A DNA stretch of 64,000 nt from Chromatiales bacterium (GTDB lineage: Bacteria > Pseudomonadota > Gammaproteobacteria > Steroidobacterales > GCA-2729495). The notes beneath the pieces are model-generated. The model searched no databases. It was not told where the DNA came from and worked only from the letters and a program-made list of their open reading frames with translations. Location: contig JAEUQA010000062.1 of NCBI GenBank assembly GCA_016789845.1, positions 1-64,000 on the forward strand, written 5' to 3'. How positions within the stretch are numbered: the first letter of the stretch is position 1; each line of letters starts with the position of its first letter. Shown piece after piece: positions 8,238-16,395 of this stretch. Made by a program: the position numbers and the translations under genes.

Positions 8238-8602
8238 TGGCGGTGCGTAAACCATGGTGCCCTGACCGCCGCGACATGATCTGGATCAACTGCAATCCCC
8301 AGGCAGGTCGCGAAATGAAGGATGTGCATCCGCTGCTGGTGCTGTCCCCAAAGGAATTCAACGAACGCACGGGAATCGTAATTGGCTTGCCCATGACAAC
8401 GGCGACATTCAACGAGACCAACCCATTCGCCGTTAAGTTCAACGGTCCGAAAGGAGCAAGCAGTTACATCCTGGGGCATCAGCCGAAGTCTTTTGACTGG
8501 CGGGCGAGAAGTGCGAAGCCGCACCCATGGAAAAGGGTCCCAGAGGATTCTTATGCGCTGGCCTGCGAAACCCTGAATCAGATTATCGAAATAGGCAGCT
8601 AG
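8237..8602 (+). CDS. MazF/PemK-type mRNA interferase toxin
   Basis: 121 aa. The start WCPDRRDMIWINCNPQAG corresponds to the MazF strand that normally reads GDIVWVDFDPxxGxE. VHPLLVLSPKEFNERTGIVIGLPMT matches the central core with the conserved Thr, and the C-terminus (CETLNQIIEIGS) fits the last helix. It is expected to cleave mRNA and to be held inactive by the protein from the gene that overlaps its start. The typical first Arg of RP(A/G)LV is replaced by HPLLV, so activity should not be assumed. Confidence 0.85.
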   Translation: MAVRKPWCPDRRDMIWINCNPQAGREMKDVHPLLVLSPKEFNERTGIVIGLPMTTATFNETNPFAVKFNGPKGASSYILGHQPKSFDWRARSAKPHPWKRVPEDSYALACETLNQIIEIGS

Positions 8603-8609
8603 CCCTTAC

Positions 8610-8699
8610 CGGTCTGTCTGGGTATCCGCCAACTGGCGGATCATCTTCCGATTTCGCGGCACCGATGTGGTCGAAGTCGATCTGATCGACTATCACTGA
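8610..8699 (+). pseudogene. Truncated HigB toxin (C-terminal fragment)
   Basis: Starting a few bases after the mazF stop, one frame reads [15 protein letters not shown] followed by [14 protein letters not shown] and a TGA at 8697-8699. This is the C-terminal part of a HigB/RelE-fold toxin, including the NWRI-F-F strand and the DYH end. There is no start codon and the N-terminal two thirds are missing. The intact higA antitoxin follows 20 bases later, in the normal higB-higA order. Deletion or recombination has joined mazF to the tail of higB. Confidence 0.75.
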
Positions 8700-8719
8700 G
8701 AATTGAGGAAGGGCGTTCC

Positions 8720-9034
8720 ATGCCTATGAAAGCACCACCACATCCGGGCCTGTCTGTCCGTCTGGATTGTCTCGAGCCGGTTGGCTTGTCAGTTGCAGAG
8801 GCGGCCAGGGCGCTCGGAGTGACGAGGCAGGCGCTCAACAATGTGGTCAACGGCAAGGCCGGCATTTCGCCGGACATGGCTATCCGGCTCGACAAGGCCT
8901 TTGGAGGCACCGCGGAGGCCTGGCTCGCGCTACAGACCGCCTATGATCTCGCGGAGGCACGCAAATGTGCCCGGGGGATGTCCATTCAGCGCTTCAAGGC
9001 ACCGCGTGCTTCGGAACAGTCGACGGGTGGCTGA
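8720..9034 (+). CDS. HigA-family antitoxin (HTH XRE)
   Basis: 104 aa. The HTH region [20 protein letters not shown] lies at residues 28-47 and is followed by [25 protein letters not shown], the signature of HigA addiction-module antidotes. It binds DNA and would neutralise HigB, but the toxin gene upstream is reduced to its last 30 codons. The protein is therefore an orphan antitoxin and may act as a regulator or as an antidote to a related toxin elsewhere. GAGGAAGGG precedes the ATG. Confidence 0.88.
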   Translation: MPMKAPPHPGLSVRLDCLEPVGLSVAEAARALGVTRQALNNVVNGKAGISPDMAIRLDKAFGGTAEAWLALQTAYDLAEARKCARGMSIQRFKAPRASEQSTGG

Positions 9035-9190
9035 GCCGCAAGGCGCGCCGCACGGGGAATCAGCCTGCTTCTCGATTGTGGGGCTTTTGTGGGAGATCCC
9101 TGTGACTCCATATCACCGCATATGACGTGCCAACGGGCGCCGACCGATCGCATGGTTTGCAAATCAACAACCTGGAACGGCCCAGTCGCC

Positions 9191-9236
9191 CTCACAATGC
9201 TGAGGTCGGTAGTTCAACTCTACCCATCACCACCAC
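9191..9236 (+). repeat. Displaced tRNA-Met 3' half (att-like copy 1)
   Basis: 46 bases match tRNA-Met from the anticodon loop through CCA, with three differences. Two of these are a compensatory pair in the T-stem (G-C changed to A-T). The 5' half of the tRNA is absent; the sequence just before is GTCGCC. This is the expected product of site-specific integration with crossover in the anticodon loop. Confidence 0.85.
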
Positions 9237-9339
9237 TAAATCCCTTGCCCGACACCAAGTGCGGCCGGCATGGGTCCCAGCCAGTCCCTCGGCCGGTAAG
9301 CCGGGTATCACGCCGGCCTGTGGTGCGCGCAGCGAGCTT

Positions 9340-11223
9340 TCAGTGAAGCGCGGCAGTACCGCCGTTCCGTCGCCGCGGGCGTGCCACGACTGCCGCGAGA
9401 CCGGTCGCCAGCAACCACACACTTGCCGGCAGTGGCACTGCCGAAACTGAACTGACGACGAACTGGCCGCTACCGTCCAGGTAGCCATCGACCAGGCCCG
9501 CGTCGCTGGAGACCAGGAAGTTGAGCGTTTCAAGCCCGTTCAGCGCCCCGTCGGTGAGGACCCACTGGAAGACGTCGTCCACACCGGGCAGGTAGCCATC
9601 GGTGAACCGGAACCGGACCTCGCCGCCGTCAAAGTTGATGTCGCCGGTGGCGTAGAGCTGATCGTAGGTCAGGCCCGCATCGAGACCGGCAATCTCGATG
9701 TCGAAGATCGCGCCGATGGCGTCGACATTGCCGTTGACCGTCAGCCGCCCCGGGGAATTGCCCGGGCCTACCACTACGCCTGCGTCGATCTGCAGCACGC
9801 TAGCGTTTATCGATCCATTGCCGCGGAGTTGACCGGCCTGGAAGCGCACCGTTTCGGCCTCGAGCGAGCCCCGCACGGTGGTGCTGCCGTTCTCCTGCAG
9901 GTAGCTGCTGCCCGGGCCCAGGAGTATCGCGGCCGGCGTGTCTATCAGGGTCGTGGCGGCGCCACCGCTCTGTACATAGGCCCCATTGCCGTACACGGTG
10001 CCGCTCAACAACGTCAAGTCTCCGCCATTGGCGATGGTGCCGTCGCCGGTGATCTGGATGTTGCCGGCGTCCTTGTTGACGAGCTCGCCGCCCGCATCGA
10101 TCGTCAGCGTGTTCGCCACCAGGAACTGCTGGCTGTCGTTCTCGACCCGGCCGCCTGCTGCCACCGTCATCGCCCCGTACTGGTAAACGAAGCCGTGATT
10201 GGCCAGAACGCCGCCATCGGCTATGGTCAGGCTCGCCGGGCTGCCCGGATAACCGATCTCGACGACGCCGGCGCCCGTGCTGGACGTCACGGTGCCGTTG
10301 ATCACATGATCACCCAGCAACTGCAGCACGCCGGTATCGGTCGTGAGCCATGTGGAATCCGCGTGGGTTCCTCCGCCGCCCAGGGCAAGCCGCCCGCTGG
10401 ATGCGGCGATGGTGCCCGCATTGACGACGGCCATTTCCACAGTGCTGGTGCCACTGCCGCCGGTCTTGCTGAGTGTCGCGCCCACGTCGTTGTAGAAGAG
10501 GATCCTGGCCGGATCGCCGTCGGTGGGCTCGCTCTGCAGCCCGTTGTCGTTCTGCAGGTCCACCACGCCGCCGGCCTCGTTGCGGAAGTCCATGTCGAAG
10601 AAGAGCGTCGTATTGCCATAGGTGCCTGACTGGGTGAAGACGCCCTGGTTCGTGACGCGCGCGGCGGAATTGCCGTTACGGAGCTCCAGGGTGCCTTGCA
10701 CGGTGGTGTCACCCAGCAGAAGCGGGTTGCCGCCGATGACCGAGGGGTTCAGTGCGCCGCCCCACTCGATGAGTGCGATGCGGCTGATTATGAATGGATC
10801 CGCGTAGGCGTTGCCCGCGATGAACGTCCCGCCGTTCATGGCGATGCCGGACACTTGCCCGCCATTCGTCGCCCAGAGGTAGGATCCCGGGCCGAAATCC
10901 AATCGCCGGCCGGCACCATCGAAGGTGCGCACGGTGGCCGAGACCGGCCCTCCACCAAGCGCGGTGGTGTACTCCATGCGCAGGTTCGAGCAGGGAGCCC
11001 CCCCCGGCCCATCGCAGCTGGCACGGGATCTCGCGTCGTCGCTGGACCCGGGGAACATCCCGTACTCGTTCAGATCCTCGTTGTACCAGCCCTGTCCGGC
11101 CCGGTTGTCCCCCCAGTAGTCGCTGGCCACCAGAACGAAGGAGGCCGCGCTCGCAGATCCACTCAGCGCCAGGCCCGCCGTCGCCATTACTGTCATGAAT
11201 AGTGTTCGGGGATGGCGGGACAT
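9340..11223 (-). CDS. VPLPA-CTERM sorted surface protein with autotransporter-like beta repeats
   Basis: 627 aa. A signal peptide ends at SGSASA. The middle is a long Gly/Thr/Asn-rich beta-repeat region resembling autotransporter passenger strands, ending in VVGPGNSPGRLTVNGNV and a FDIEIAGL strand. The C-terminus is VPLPASVWLLATGLAAVV followed by an Arg-rich tail, the VPLPA variant of the PEP-CTERM signal that an exosortase would cleave. No exosortase is in the window. Likely an extracellular or biofilm-matrix protein. It is the only clear cargo of the second tRNA-anchored module. Confidence 0.85.
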   Translation of the reverse strand: MSRHPRTLFMTVMATAGLALSGSASAASFVLVASDYWGDNRAGQGWYNEDLNEYGMFPGSSDDARSRASCDGPGGAPCSNLRMEYTTALGGGPVSATVRTFDGAGRRLDFGPGSYLWATNGGQVSGIAMNGGTFIAGNAYADPFIISRIALIEWGGALNPSVIGGNPLLLGDTTVQGTLELRNGNSAARVTNQGVFTQSGTYGNTTLFFDMDFRNEAGGVVDLQNDNGLQSEPTDGDPARILFYNDVGATLSKTGGSGTSTVEMAVVNAGTIAASSGRLALGGGGTHADSTWLTTDTGVLQLLGDHVINGTVTSSTGAGVVEIGYPGSPASLTIADGGVLANHGFVYQYGAMTVAAGGRVENDSQQFLVANTLTIDAGGELVNKDAGNIQITGDGTIANGGDLTLLSGTVYGNGAYVQSGGAATTLIDTPAAILLGPGSSYLQENGSTTVRGSLEAETVRFQAGQLRGNGSINASVLQIDAGVVVGPGNSPGRLTVNGNVDAIGAIFDIEIAGLDAGLTYDQLYATGDINFDGGEVRFRFTDGYLPGVDDVFQWVLTDGALNGLETLNFLVSSDAGLVDGYLDGSGQFVVSSVSAVPLPASVWLLATGLAAVVARPRRRNGGTAALH

Positions 11224-11603
11224 ACCTTTCTCCTGGGCGGTGCCTGACGATGACCTCGTTTATATGCAACGGACGCGGGTGGAGGCAATAGGTGGATGTG
11301 CGGCTTGGTGCCGATTAAGTAAAGATGCCGGCTCGTTTCTATGGTGCCGAGTGACCGGGCTGCCAACCTCAATGCACGGACTACCCCGTACGTTGCAGGC
11401 AAATAACCTGTCGCCGGCCGGCGATCTTCGGACGCCCCGCTTCGTGTGGCCGTAAGCGCTGTGGAGCGAGGGCTTTCGCCAGAGTAGTGGGAAGCAGGGT
11501 TCCACTACGCGGGTGCTTCAAGGGCAAGACCTGCCATGCAACTTCGAACGGCCGTCGGCGCTCGAAAATCGATAAAAGAATGGGTTCGAATTGAAAGGTC
11601 GCC
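11224..11603. other. Non-coding stretch upstream of the VPLPA-CTERM gene
   Basis: About 380 bases without a convincing gene. It should hold the promoter of the minus-strand surface-protein gene. It has visibly lower GC near its right end (11560-11600). I looked for a sigma-54 -24/-12 pair and for known riboswitch cores and found none that holds up. Confidence 0.5.
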
Positions 11604-11652
11604 CTCATAATGCTGAGGTCGGTAGTTCAGCTCTACCCATCACCACCATCTA
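11604..11652 (+). repeat. Displaced tRNA-Met 3' half (att-like copy 2)
   Basis: Matches tRNA-Met from the anticodon loop CTCATAA through CCA and four bases beyond (TCTA), with the same A-T T-stem pair as copy 1 and one T-loop change. The preceding bases, GTCGCC, are the same as at copy 1. This may be the original chromosomal 3' end of the tRNA gene. Confidence 0.85.
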
Positions 11653-11702
11653 ATCACGGGCGAACGGCAGCGGGCTAACTCCAGGCCGGCATCCGCAGCA
11701 CG

Positions 11703-12785
11703 CTAGCCAACCAGCGCCACGGCCTTGACCTGCGCCCAGACCGCCTTCCCCGGCGCCAGTTGCAGCGTCTCCCAGGAGCGGCGGGTCACCTGCGCGAGCA
11801 GCAGGGTGCCGCCGGCATCGAGCTGCACCAGGCACTGCGCGGGATGCGTCGTGTCGGTCACGGCGGTGATGGTCGCAGGCACGAGGTTCAGGATGCTGGT
11901 GTCGTCCTGGCGATTGAGCGTCAGGCTGACGTCCCGGGCCTCGATGCGGCACCGGACCCTGCGGCCCACGGGCCGGCCCGTCGACGGCACCAGCAGGGTG
12001 CCGCCGCGAAACGCCAGCCGGGCCAGGTGATCCGCCGCGTGAAGGTCGGTCACGCTCGCTTCGATCACGACTCCCGCCCGGTCGAGCAGCGCCGCCGGGA
12101 GGTCGATGCGCGCCAGCGTGGCCTGCAGGGGGCCGCTGGCGGCCACCGTGCCCTGGTCCAGGATCACCAGGTGATCGGCAAGCCGCGCCACTTCGTCGGC
12201 GTTGTGGCTGACGTAGATCGACGGGATCTGCAGTTCCCCGTGCAGGCGCTCCAGGTAGGGCAGGATTTCGTCCTTCCGGGCGGCATCGATGGCCGCCAGC
12301 GGTTCGTCGAAGAGCATCAGCCGCGGATTGGTCAGCAGGGCGCGGGCGATGGCCACCCGCTGGCGCTCACCGCCGGACAGGCGGTCCGGCTGGCGATCGA
12401 GCAGGGGGCCGATGCCGAGCAGCTCGACGGCGCCCGCGAAGCTCGCCGGCCCGGCGCCACCGGACACGCGCCTGAAACCGTATTCCAGGTTGCGCCTCAC
12501 GCTGAGGTGCGCGAACAGGCTGGCCTCCTGGAAGACGTAGGCCAGCGCGCGGCGATGGGTGGGCTGGAACACCCCGGTGGCCTCGTCCTGCCAGACTTCG
12601 CCGTTGACGGAGACGTAGCCGCCCGGGGCCCGCTCGAGGCCCGCGATGGCCCGCAGGCAGGTGGTCTTCCCCGACCCCGACGGGCCGAACAGGGCGGTGA
12701 TGCCGCTGCCAGGCAGCTGCAGGTCCACGGCTAGGCGAAAGCCGGCGTACGCAACGTCCAGGCGGACCTGCAGGCCCCCGGTCAC
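11703..12785 (-). CDS. modC: Molybdate ABC transporter ATP-binding protein
   Basis: 360 aa from a GTG that overlaps the modB stop (GTGA). Walker [10 protein letters not shown] lies near residue 31, the signature is [15 protein letters not shown], and Walker B is [13 protein letters not shown] with the switch His in YVSHNADEV. The C-terminal 70 residues form a TOBE/MOP molybdate-binding domain ([15 protein letters not shown]). It powers molybdate import with ModB and ModA. Last gene of modABC. Confidence 0.93.
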   Translation of the reverse strand: MTGGLQVRLDVAYAGFRLAVDLQLPGSGITALFGPSGSGKTTCLRAIAGLERAPGGYVSVNGEVWQDEATGVFQPTHRRALAYVFQEASLFAHLSVRRNLEYGFRRVSGGAGPASFAGAVELLGIGPLLDRQPDRLSGGERQRVAIARALLTNPRLMLFDEPLAAIDAARKDEILPYLERLHGELQIPSIYVSHNADEVARLADHLVILDQGTVAASGPLQATLARIDLPAALLDRAGVVIEASVTDLHAADHLARLAFRGGTLLVPSTGRPVGRRVRCRIEARDVSLTLNRQDDTSILNLVPATITAVTDTTHPAQCLVQLDAGGTLLLAQVTRRSWETLQLAPGKAVWAQVKAVALVG

Positions 12786-13462
12786 GACCAGGTCGCCCGC
12801 CGCGATGGATTGAAGGCGTAGAGCGCGAGCAGCACCAGGAACGAGAACACGAGCAGGGCGCCGGCCAGCCAGTGGGCCCGGGCGTACTCGAAGGCCTGGA
12901 CGTGGTCGTAGATCTGCACGGACACGACGCGGGTCTGGCCGGGGATGCTGCCGCCAATCATCAGCACGACGCCGAACTCGCCGATGGTGTGGGCGAAGCC
13001 CAGGATCGCGCCGGTGATGAATCCCGGCCGGGCGAGCGGCATGGCCACCGAGAAAAAGCGATCCACCGGTCCGGCGCGCAGGGTGGCGGCCACTTCCAGC
13101 GGGCGCTCGCCGATGGCCTCGAAGGCGTTGTGCAGCGGCTGGATCACGAACGGCATCGAGTAGATCACCGAGGCAACCACCAGGCCCGCGAACGTGAACG
13201 GCAGCAGCCCGAGCCCCAGCGCCTCCGTCAGCTGGCCGAGGGGGCCGTACGGTCCCATCGCCACGAGCAGGTAGAAGCCGATGACGGTGGGCGGCAGCAC
13301 GAGCGGGAGCGCCACGATCGCTGCCACGGGCCGCTTCCACCAGGAGCGCGTGCGCGCGAGCCACCAGGCGATCGGCGTGCCGATCAGCAGCAGCACGCCG
13401 GTAACGACCGTCGCCAGCTTCAGCGTCAGCCAGATCGCCGTCAGGTCATTGGCGGAAAGCAC
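12782..13462 (-). CDS. modB: Molybdate ABC transporter permease
   Basis: 226 aa from a GTG start 4 bases after the modA stop; a longer open frame upstream lies inside modA and is not used. About five membrane segments are visible. The ABC permease EAA-type loop is present ([25 protein letters not shown]), with [15 protein letters not shown] typical of ModB. It forms the inner-membrane channel for molybdate. The stop overlaps the modC start. Confidence 0.92.
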   Translation of the reverse strand: MLSANDLTAIWLTLKLATVVTGVLLLIGTPIAWWLARTRSWWKRPVAAIVALPLVLPPTVIGFYLLVAMGPYGPLGQLTEALGLGLLPFTFAGLVVASVIYSMPFVIQPLHNAFEAIGERPLEVAATLRAGPVDRFFSVAMPLARPGFITGAILGFAHTIGEFGVVLMIGGSIPGQTRVVSVQIYDHVQAFEYARAHWLAGALLVFSFLVLLALYAFNPSRRATWS

Positions 13463-13466
13463 CGGA

Positions 13467-14255
13467 TCAAGGTCCGATGGCGCGCTGCTCGCCGGGCAGG
13501 ACGAACCCGTAGCGGACCATGGTCGCCCGGGCCGCGGTGGAGTCCATGAAGTCGGCGAAGTCCCTCGCGAGCGGGTTGCCAGCGGCGCGCCTGGTGATGA
13601 TGAAGCCCTGCTCCAGCGGTTCGTGCAGCGCATCCGGGATCAGATAGTAGCCGGCCATGCCACCCTTGCCGGCCAGTTCCGGATTGAGTGCCAGCGACAG
13701 CGCAATGATGCCGATCTGCGCATTGCCGGACTGCACGAACTGGGCCGTCTGGGCGATGTTCTCGCCGTACACGAGCCGGGGCTCGACCTTCCCCCAGACG
13801 CCCGACGCGCGAAGTGCTTCCTCGGCGCGTTTCCCATAGGGCGCATGCGTGGGATTGGCAATGGCGATCTTGCGATAGTCCGCGCTGGTCAGGTCGGCCA
13901 GGGTGAGCTTGCTGGCGTCGGTCTGCCCGCTCCACAGCACGATGCGCCCCGTCGCGTAAGGCCGCACCTCGGAAGCTGCCAGGCCCGCCTCCCTGAGTTC
14001 GCGGGGGAAGGCGATGTCGGCGGAGAAGAACAGGTCGAAGGGCGCGCCCTGCTGGATCTGGGCCTTGAAGTTGCCGGAAGACCCGTAGATCACTTCCACG
14101 CGGGCATCGGGATGCGACTGGCGAAAAGTGGCTGCGATCTCATCCATGGCGAACTTCAGGTCGGCGGCGGCCGCGATGCGCAGCGACCCGGTGGCGGAGG
14201 CGTGGCCCGCCAGGGCCATCAGGAGCAGGCCAGCCAGGCATTGCAAAGTCTTCAT
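13467..14255 (-). CDS. modA: Molybdate-binding periplasmic protein
   Basis: 262 aa with a signal peptide ending at AGHASA. The substrate-binding fold is shown by [17 protein letters not shown] near the start, [24 protein letters not shown] with the conserved Ser for oxyanion contact, and [21 protein letters not shown] seven bases upstream supports the ATG at 14255. A ModE-like operator lies 22 bases further upstream, so transcription is expected to be repressed when molybdate is plentiful. Heads modABC. Confidence 0.93.
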   Translation of the reverse strand: MKTLQCLAGLLLMALAGHASATGSLRIAAAADLKFAMDEIAATFRQSHPDARVEVIYGSSGNFKAQIQQGAPFDLFFSADIAFPRELREAGLAASEVRPYATGRIVLWSGQTDASKLTLADLTSADYRKIAIANPTHAPYGKRAEEALRASGVWGKVEPRLVYGENIAQTAQFVQSGNAQIGIIALSLALNPELAGKGGMAGYYLIPDALHEPLEQGFIITRRAAGNPLARDFADFMDSTAARATMVRYGFVLPGEQRAIGP

Positions 14256-14276
14256 GGGAGAGATCACCATCGATCG

Positions 14277-14300
14277 CGTTATGTTTGGCAGTATATAACG
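14277..14300. promoter_or_regulatory. ModE-type operator upstream of modABC
   Basis: On the minus strand the 24 bases start with CGTTATAT and end with ACATAACG, separated by 8 bases. This arrangement matches the ModE operator of the E. coli mod operon as I recall it, in arm sequence and spacing. It lies 22 bases before the modA start. No modE gene is in the window. Confidence 0.75.
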
Positions 14301-14326
14301 ACGTGCGAGGCCCTCAAGGATCGGGG

Positions 14327-16312
14327 TTATGCGGTCCCTCCCGGACAGACGACCGCCCGCAATGGCGCCCCTGCCGGTGCAGTGCCGGACCCGCGCGGTC
14401 CCGGCAGCGCCAGCCTGCTCGACAACGGCCGCACCTGCCCGTTCAGCCGCCAGTCGTAGATGACGCTGAAGGCTTCCACGCGGGTCACGTACTCCCGCGT
14501 CTCCCGGTACGGAATGGTCTCGATGAAGACGTCGGCGGGGAGCGCGCCGCGCTCCGCGAGCCAGCGCTCCACCGGCGTCGGCCCCGCGTTGTAGGCCGCC
14601 GACGCGAGCCACGTGCTGCCCTGGAAGCGCGCCGCCTGCTGCGCAAGGTAGCGGGTGCCGAGCCGGATGTTGGTCTGCGGGTCCAGCAACATGCTGGTGC
14701 CCCGCCAGTCCAGGCCCAGCTGCCGCGCCATCTGCTGGCCGGTGCCCGGCAGCAGCTGCATCAGGCCGAGCGCGTTGGCCTCCGAGCGCACGTCGGGCTG
14801 CCACGCGCTCTCGGCGCGGATGAGGGCGAAGGCCCAGGAGGGCTCCAGGCTGTTCAGGCTGGCCTCCCGCTCCACCGTCTCCCGCTCGGCCAGGGGGAAA
14901 CGCAGGTCGTAGTGGCGCAGGTCGTCGCCCGAGTTGAGGGTGAACGCCACCCGGTCGTGCCAGCCCTGCTGGCTGGCCAGCAGCGCCAGCTGGCGGCGAT
15001 CGGCTTCGCCCAGCGCATCCCGGGCGAAATCCCAGGCCCGGTTGGCCTCCACGCGCCGGCCGACCGCGTGCAGCTCCAGCGCGCGGGCCACGTCGGTCTG
15101 TGCGCGGAGCGCGGCGGCACGGTCTGGATCGGGCGCGATGTCCTTCGGGCAGATGGCGTAGGGCGCCTCCAGCTGGTCGGCGGCCAGGAACCCGTGGAAG
15201 TTGGCCTCGGTGGCCACCGCGCCATAGGCGGCCCGCGCCTCGCCGTCCCGTCGCATCCCGGCCAGTGCGCGCGCCCGCCAGTAGCGCGGTCGCGATGCCA
15301 GGGCCAGTGCTGCCGGCAGGCCGTCCGCGATCTTCAGCACGGTGGGCCAGTCCTGGGTCGCCAGGGCGGCCCGCAGCTGCCAGTCCATGAGCTGTTCGGT
15401 GCGGCCGGCCACCGGCACCTGCTCGAACCAGAGTTCCGCGTCCGGCCGGTAGGCGACGGCGGCGTAGAGGGCGAGGGACTGGAGGATGGCGGTGCGGTCC
15501 TCCGCCGCGAAGCTGAAGCGCGGCGCCAGCCGTTCCCAGTGACCGATGGCGCTGGCCACGTCGGCCCGCGCCCGGCGCTGCAGGGCCCGCGCCGCCGCCT
15601 CCCGGTGCAGCGCCCGGTCCGGCCAGTTCGCTGCCGCGAGCAGCGTGGCCTCGGGGTCGGCCAGGGCCCGGGCCAGCCGCTCGCCGTCCCCGCGCTGGTC
15701 ATCGGGCAGCAGCCTGGCCAGATGGCTGGCGAGACCCGTGTTCGCCCCGTCAACGGCGAGGCGCAGGCGCTGCCACACCAGGTCGGCGGACAGCCAGCCA
15801 CGGCTGCGCGCGGTGGCGATGGGTTCGTCGCACGCGTCGGGCAGGCTCTGGCCCGTGGGCCAGATCGCCAGCAGTTCCGTGCGGGCGGCGCCGGTCCGGC
15901 CGGCGGCCAGCAGCGCCCGCACGCGCTGGCAACGGAGGAGGGTGGCCGTGGCGGATGCGGGCTCGTCGAACGCCAGGAAGCCGGGCCAGTCGCCGCGCCG
16001 CGCGAGTTCCAGCAGGTACTCGCGACGGAACTGGGTGCCGAGCTGGGTCGTGGCCTCGGCCTCCAGGAAGCGGCGCGCCGTCGCCGCGTCCAGCGTGCGC
16101 AGGTCGCGGCGCAGGGCCGCGTAGTCCAGGTAGGGCGCCAGCACGTAGCCGTCGAGCTTCCGGCGCTGCGTCGCGTAGCCGGCAGGATCCGTGGTCACCA
16201 GCGCGCTGGCGGCCAGGAAGGCCTGGCGATCGGCGGCGACGCGTTCCGGGTTGGCGTGCACCGCCGCCGTCGCCAGCAGGATCGCGCTGGCGAGTGAAGT
16301 GAAGGTCCGCAT
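14327..16312 (-). CDS. slt: Soluble lytic murein transglycosylase (Slt70 type)
   Basis: 661 aa with a signal peptide ending near AAVHA. An all-helical superhelical U/L domain (about 30-450) precedes the GH23 catalytic domain: the catalytic Glu in LIRAESAWQPDVRSEANALGLMQLLPGTG, then RLGTRYLAQQ and AYNAGPTPVERW. It cleaves peptidoglycan glycan strands in the periplasm to leave anhydro-MurNAc ends. It is divergent from a class A PBP gene, with about 80 bases shared between them, pairing a wall-cutting and a wall-making enzyme. The ATG at 16312 is chosen for the signal peptide. Confidence 0.93.
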   Translation of the reverse strand: MRTFTSLASAILLATAAVHANPERVAADRQAFLAASALVTTDPAGYATQRRKLDGYVLAPYLDYAALRRDLRTLDAATARRFLEAEATTQLGTQFRREYLLELARRGDWPGFLAFDEPASATATLLRCQRVRALLAAGRTGAARTELLAIWPTGQSLPDACDEPIATARSRGWLSADLVWQRLRLAVDGANTGLASHLARLLPDDQRGDGERLARALADPEATLLAAANWPDRALHREAAARALQRRARADVASAIGHWERLAPRFSFAAEDRTAILQSLALYAAVAYRPDAELWFEQVPVAGRTEQLMDWQLRAALATQDWPTVLKIADGLPAALALASRPRYWRARALAGMRRDGEARAAYGAVATEANFHGFLAADQLEAPYAICPKDIAPDPDRAAALRAQTDVARALELHAVGRRVEANRAWDFARDALGEADRRQLALLASQQGWHDRVAFTLNSGDDLRHYDLRFPLAERETVEREASLNSLEPSWAFALIRAESAWQPDVRSEANALGLMQLLPGTGQQMARQLGLDWRGTSMLLDPQTNIRLGTRYLAQQAARFQGSTWLASAAYNAGPTPVERWLAERGALPADVFIETIPYRETREYVTRVEAFSVIYDWRLNGQVRPLSSRLALPGPRGSGTAPAGAPLRAVVCPGGTA

Positions 16313-16395
16313 GTGCACCAGTCTACGCAATCGCCGGCGACCTTCCGATAGAATCGCAGCGCAACGCAACGGCTTCACACCGACGCTCCAGATCC

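Larger units (their letters stand above)
7803..9236. mobile_element. tRNA-Met-anchored module A: mazEF, truncated higB, higA
   Basis: The region from the end of tRNA-Met to the first displaced tRNA 3' half (9191-9236). Its genes use visibly fewer G/C third positions than the flanking chromosome. Cargo is one intact toxin-antitoxin pair and one broken pair. No integrase or transposase is present, so it is either a remnant or an element mobilised in trans. Boundaries are inferred from the tRNA duplication. Confidence 0.6.
9237..11652. mobile_element. tRNA-Met-anchored module B: VPLPA-CTERM protein
   Basis: The segment between the first (9191-9236) and second (11604-11652) displaced tRNA 3' halves. 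It contains one large surface-protein gene on the minus strand and about 380 bases of sequence with no convincing gene. No recombinase is present. Boundaries are inferred from the tRNA copies. Confidence 0.5.

Noticed and set aside
9191..9236. A second tRNA-Met gene
   Set aside because: Only the 3' half from the anticodon loop is present, with no acceptor 5' strand or D-arm. The same holds for 11604-11652.
11224..11460. A sigma-54 promoter (-24/-12) for the VPLPA-CTERM gene, as seen in some PEP-CTERM systems
   Set aside because: No TGGCAC-N5-TTGC pair with correct spacing could be found on the minus strand.
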